Below the pieces are notes generated by a model. The model was not told where the DNA came from. It saw nothing but the letters and a program-made list of their open reading frames with translations, and did no database searches. A program made the translations under genes and the position numbers. From NCBI GenBank assembly GCA_964036045.1, contig OZ038384.1, positions 56,579,355 through 56,643,354 of the forward strand: DNA of 64,000 nt. The letters run 5' to 3'. Of the stretch, positions 62,371 to 64,000 are shown one piece after another; within the stretch, counting starts at the first letter, position 1; each line of letters opens with the position of its first letter. The DNA is from Eutreptiella sp. 'Long Island Sound 2002'. Lineage: Eukaryota > Euglenozoa > Euglenophyceae > Eutreptiales > Eutreptiaceae.

Positions 62371-64000
62371 CCGGGCTTCGGTACATGCATGAGGTACGGC
62401 GGGGCTTTGGTACATGCATGAGGTATGGCGGAGCTTCGGTACATGCATGAGGTATGGCGGGGTTTTGGTACATGCATGAGGGATGGCGGGGCCTTGGTAC
62501 ATGAATGAGGTCTGGCGGGCCTTCCGTACATGCATGAGGTATGGCGGGGCTTTGGTACATGCATGAGGTATGGCGGGGCTTCGGTACATGCATGAGGTAT
62601 GGCGGGGCTTTGGTACATGCATGAGGTAATGCGGGGCTTTGGTAAATGCATGAGGGAAGGCGGGGCTTTGGTACATGCATGAGGTATGGCGGGGCTTCGG
62701 TGCATGCATGAGGTATGGCGGGGCCTTGGTACATGCATGAGGTATGGAGGGGCTTTGGTACATGCATGAGGTATGGCGGGGCCATGGTACATGCATGAGG
62801 TATGGCGGGGCCTTGGTACATGCATGAGGGATGGCGGGGCTTTGGTACATGCATGAGGTATGGCGGGGCATTGGTACATGCATGAGGTATGGCGGGGCTT
62901 TGCCACATGCATGAGGTATTGTGGGGCTTCGGTACATGCATGAGGTATGGCGGGGCTTCGGTGCATGCATGACTTATGGTGGAGCTTCGGTACATGCATG
63001 AGGTATGGCGGGGCTTCGGTACATGCATGACTTATGGCGGGGCTTCGGTATATGCATGAGTTCTGGCGGGGCTTTGGTACATGCATGAGGTATGGCGGGG
63101 CTTTGGTACATGCATGAGGGATGGCGAGGCCTTGGTACATGCATGAGGTATGGCGGGGCTTCGGTACAGGCATGAGGTATGGCGGGGCTTCGGTACATGC
63201 ATGACTTATGGTGGGGCTTCGGTACATGCATGAGGTATGGCGGGGCTTTGGTACATGCATGAGGTATGGCGGGGCTTTGGTACATGCATGAGGGATGGCG
63301 AGGCCTTGGCACATGCATGAGCTATGGCGGGGCTTTGGTACATGCATGAGGTATGGCGGTGCATTGGTACATTCATGAGGGACGGCGGGGCCTTGGTACA
63401 TGCATGAGGTATGGCGGGGCTTTGGTACATGCATGAGGTATGGCGGGGCTTTGGTACATGCATGAGGTATGGAGGGGCTTCGGTACATGCATCAGGGATG
63501 GCGGGGCTTTGGTGCATGCATGAGGGAAGGCGGGGCTTCGGTACATGCATGAGGGATGGCGGGGTTTTGGTACATGCATGAGGTATGGCGGGGCTTTGGT
63601 ACATGCATGAGGTATGGCGGGGCCTTGGTACATGAATGAGGTCTGGCGAGGCTTCGGTACTTGCATGAGGTATGGCGGGGCTTTGGTACGTGCATGAGGT
63701 ATGGCGGGGCCTTGGTACATGCATGAGGGATGGCGGGGCCTTGGTACATGCATGAGGGATGGCGGGGCTTTGGTACATGCATGGGGTATGGCCGGGCTTC
63801 GGTACATGCATGAGGTATGGCGGGCCTTTGGTACATGCATGAGGTATGGCGGGGTTTTGGTACATGCATGAGGTATGGCGGGGCATTGGTACATGCATGA
63901 GGGATTGCGGGGCTTTGGTACATGCATGAGGTATTGCGGGGCCTTGGTACATGCATGAGGTATGGCGGGGCTTTGGTACATGCATGAGGGATGGCGGGGC

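Larger units (their letters stand above)
47301..64000. repeat. 29-bp satellite array, block G
   Basis: About 576 units reaching the window end. Markers are GGCGAGGCC, GGCCATGG, GGCGGGGATTTGG, GACTTATGG, GATGTATGGCGG, GGCGGTGCATTGG, GGTATATGCATG and GAGGTAGTGTGGGG. Length-variant units recur: GGTATGGGGGGCTT (28 bp), GAGGAAGGCGG (28 bp), GAGAAAGGCGG (28 bp), GTGGAAGGCGG (28 bp) and GAGGTAGGCGG (28 bp). Higher-order copies are spaced 406 bp, 1855 bp, 2056 bp, 2725 bp and 3010 bp. No gene is present, and minus-strand open frames are shorter here because the indels and stop-bearing units are denser. Confidence 0.94.

Noticed and set aside
1-64000. CRISPR array, because of 29-bp direct repeats
   Set aside because: The repeats abut each other with no unique spacers, run for at least 64 kb, and lie with a polymerase III SINE, so this is a satellite.
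1-64000. Telomeric or rDNA spacer repeat
   Set aside because: The unit has no TTAGGG-like motif and no rRNA segment is present. Position on the chromosome (centromeric, subtelomeric or interstitial) cannot be told from the sequence.
1-64000. Coding array for a repetitive structural protein (silk- or mucin-like)
   Set aside because: Such arrays keep a unit length divisible by three and one frame. Here the unit is 29 bp, frame changes every unit, indels of 1-2 bp are tolerated, and stop-bearing variant units are frequent in several blocks.
1-64000. CENP-B box or another known centromere protein site
   Set aside because: No unit carries the CENP-B box core pattern (TTCG with the spaced CGGG). 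The TTCGG variant lacks the required downstream bases.

Overview
This window is non-coding eukaryotic satellite DNA. From base 1 to base 64000 it is one uninterrupted head-to-tail array of a 29-bp unit, about 2,200 copies (about 63.7 kb divided by 29). The only other sequence is a 285-bp tRNA-derived SINE at 10724-11008. On the + strand the unit reads GAGGTATGGCGGGG followed by CTTTGGTACATGCAT. Most variation falls at two places: GGTAT/GGGAT/GGGAA/GGTGT in the first half, and CTTTGG/CTTCGG/CCTTGG/CATTGG in the second. The core GGTACATGCATGAG is nearly invariant. Both window edges lie inside the array, so the real array is longer than 64 kb.

The organism is a eukaryote. The evidence is the long satellite and a SINE with RNA polymerase III A and B boxes, a simple-repeat 3' tail and a target-site duplication. 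An animal is most likely, but I cannot name a species from sequence alone. I find no protein-coding gene, functional RNA gene, CRISPR array or bacterial-type feature. The very long minus-strand open frames (up to 2,811 codons) arise because the 29-bp unit has no stop codon in any minus-strand frame. Since 29 is not a multiple of 3, every frame cycles through the same 29-residue repeat every 87 bp.

Layout, with approximate block borders set by diagnostic variant units. Block A (1-10723) holds four copies of an 84-90-unit higher-order repeat (HOR). The SINE follows at 10724-11008, flanked by a 17-18-bp duplication of satellite sequence. Block B (11026-16010) has HOR copies of 75 and 59 units plus a partial third, and contains a paralogous empty site for the SINE. 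Block C (16011-22330) is marked by GGGTTCTTGG and GAGCTATGG units. Block D (22331-28930) is a mosaic that reappears as block F (42101-47300), 600-608 units away. Block E (28931-42100) is marked by GAGGAATGG and by units carrying CAACAGCTATGG at 39-67-unit spacing. Block G (47301-64000) carries GCGAGGCC, CCATGG and 27-30-bp length-variant units, with HORs of 406 bp and about 1.9-3.0 kb.

The array appears to have grown by repeated unequal exchange and segmental duplication, almost always in whole 29-bp steps. The SINE landed once and was not copied into any other HOR in view. The most informative observations are the SINE with its empty-site paralogue, its internal 84-bp duplication giving a second B box, the D/F duplication, and the contrast between phase-rigid blocks A-F and the indel-rich block G.
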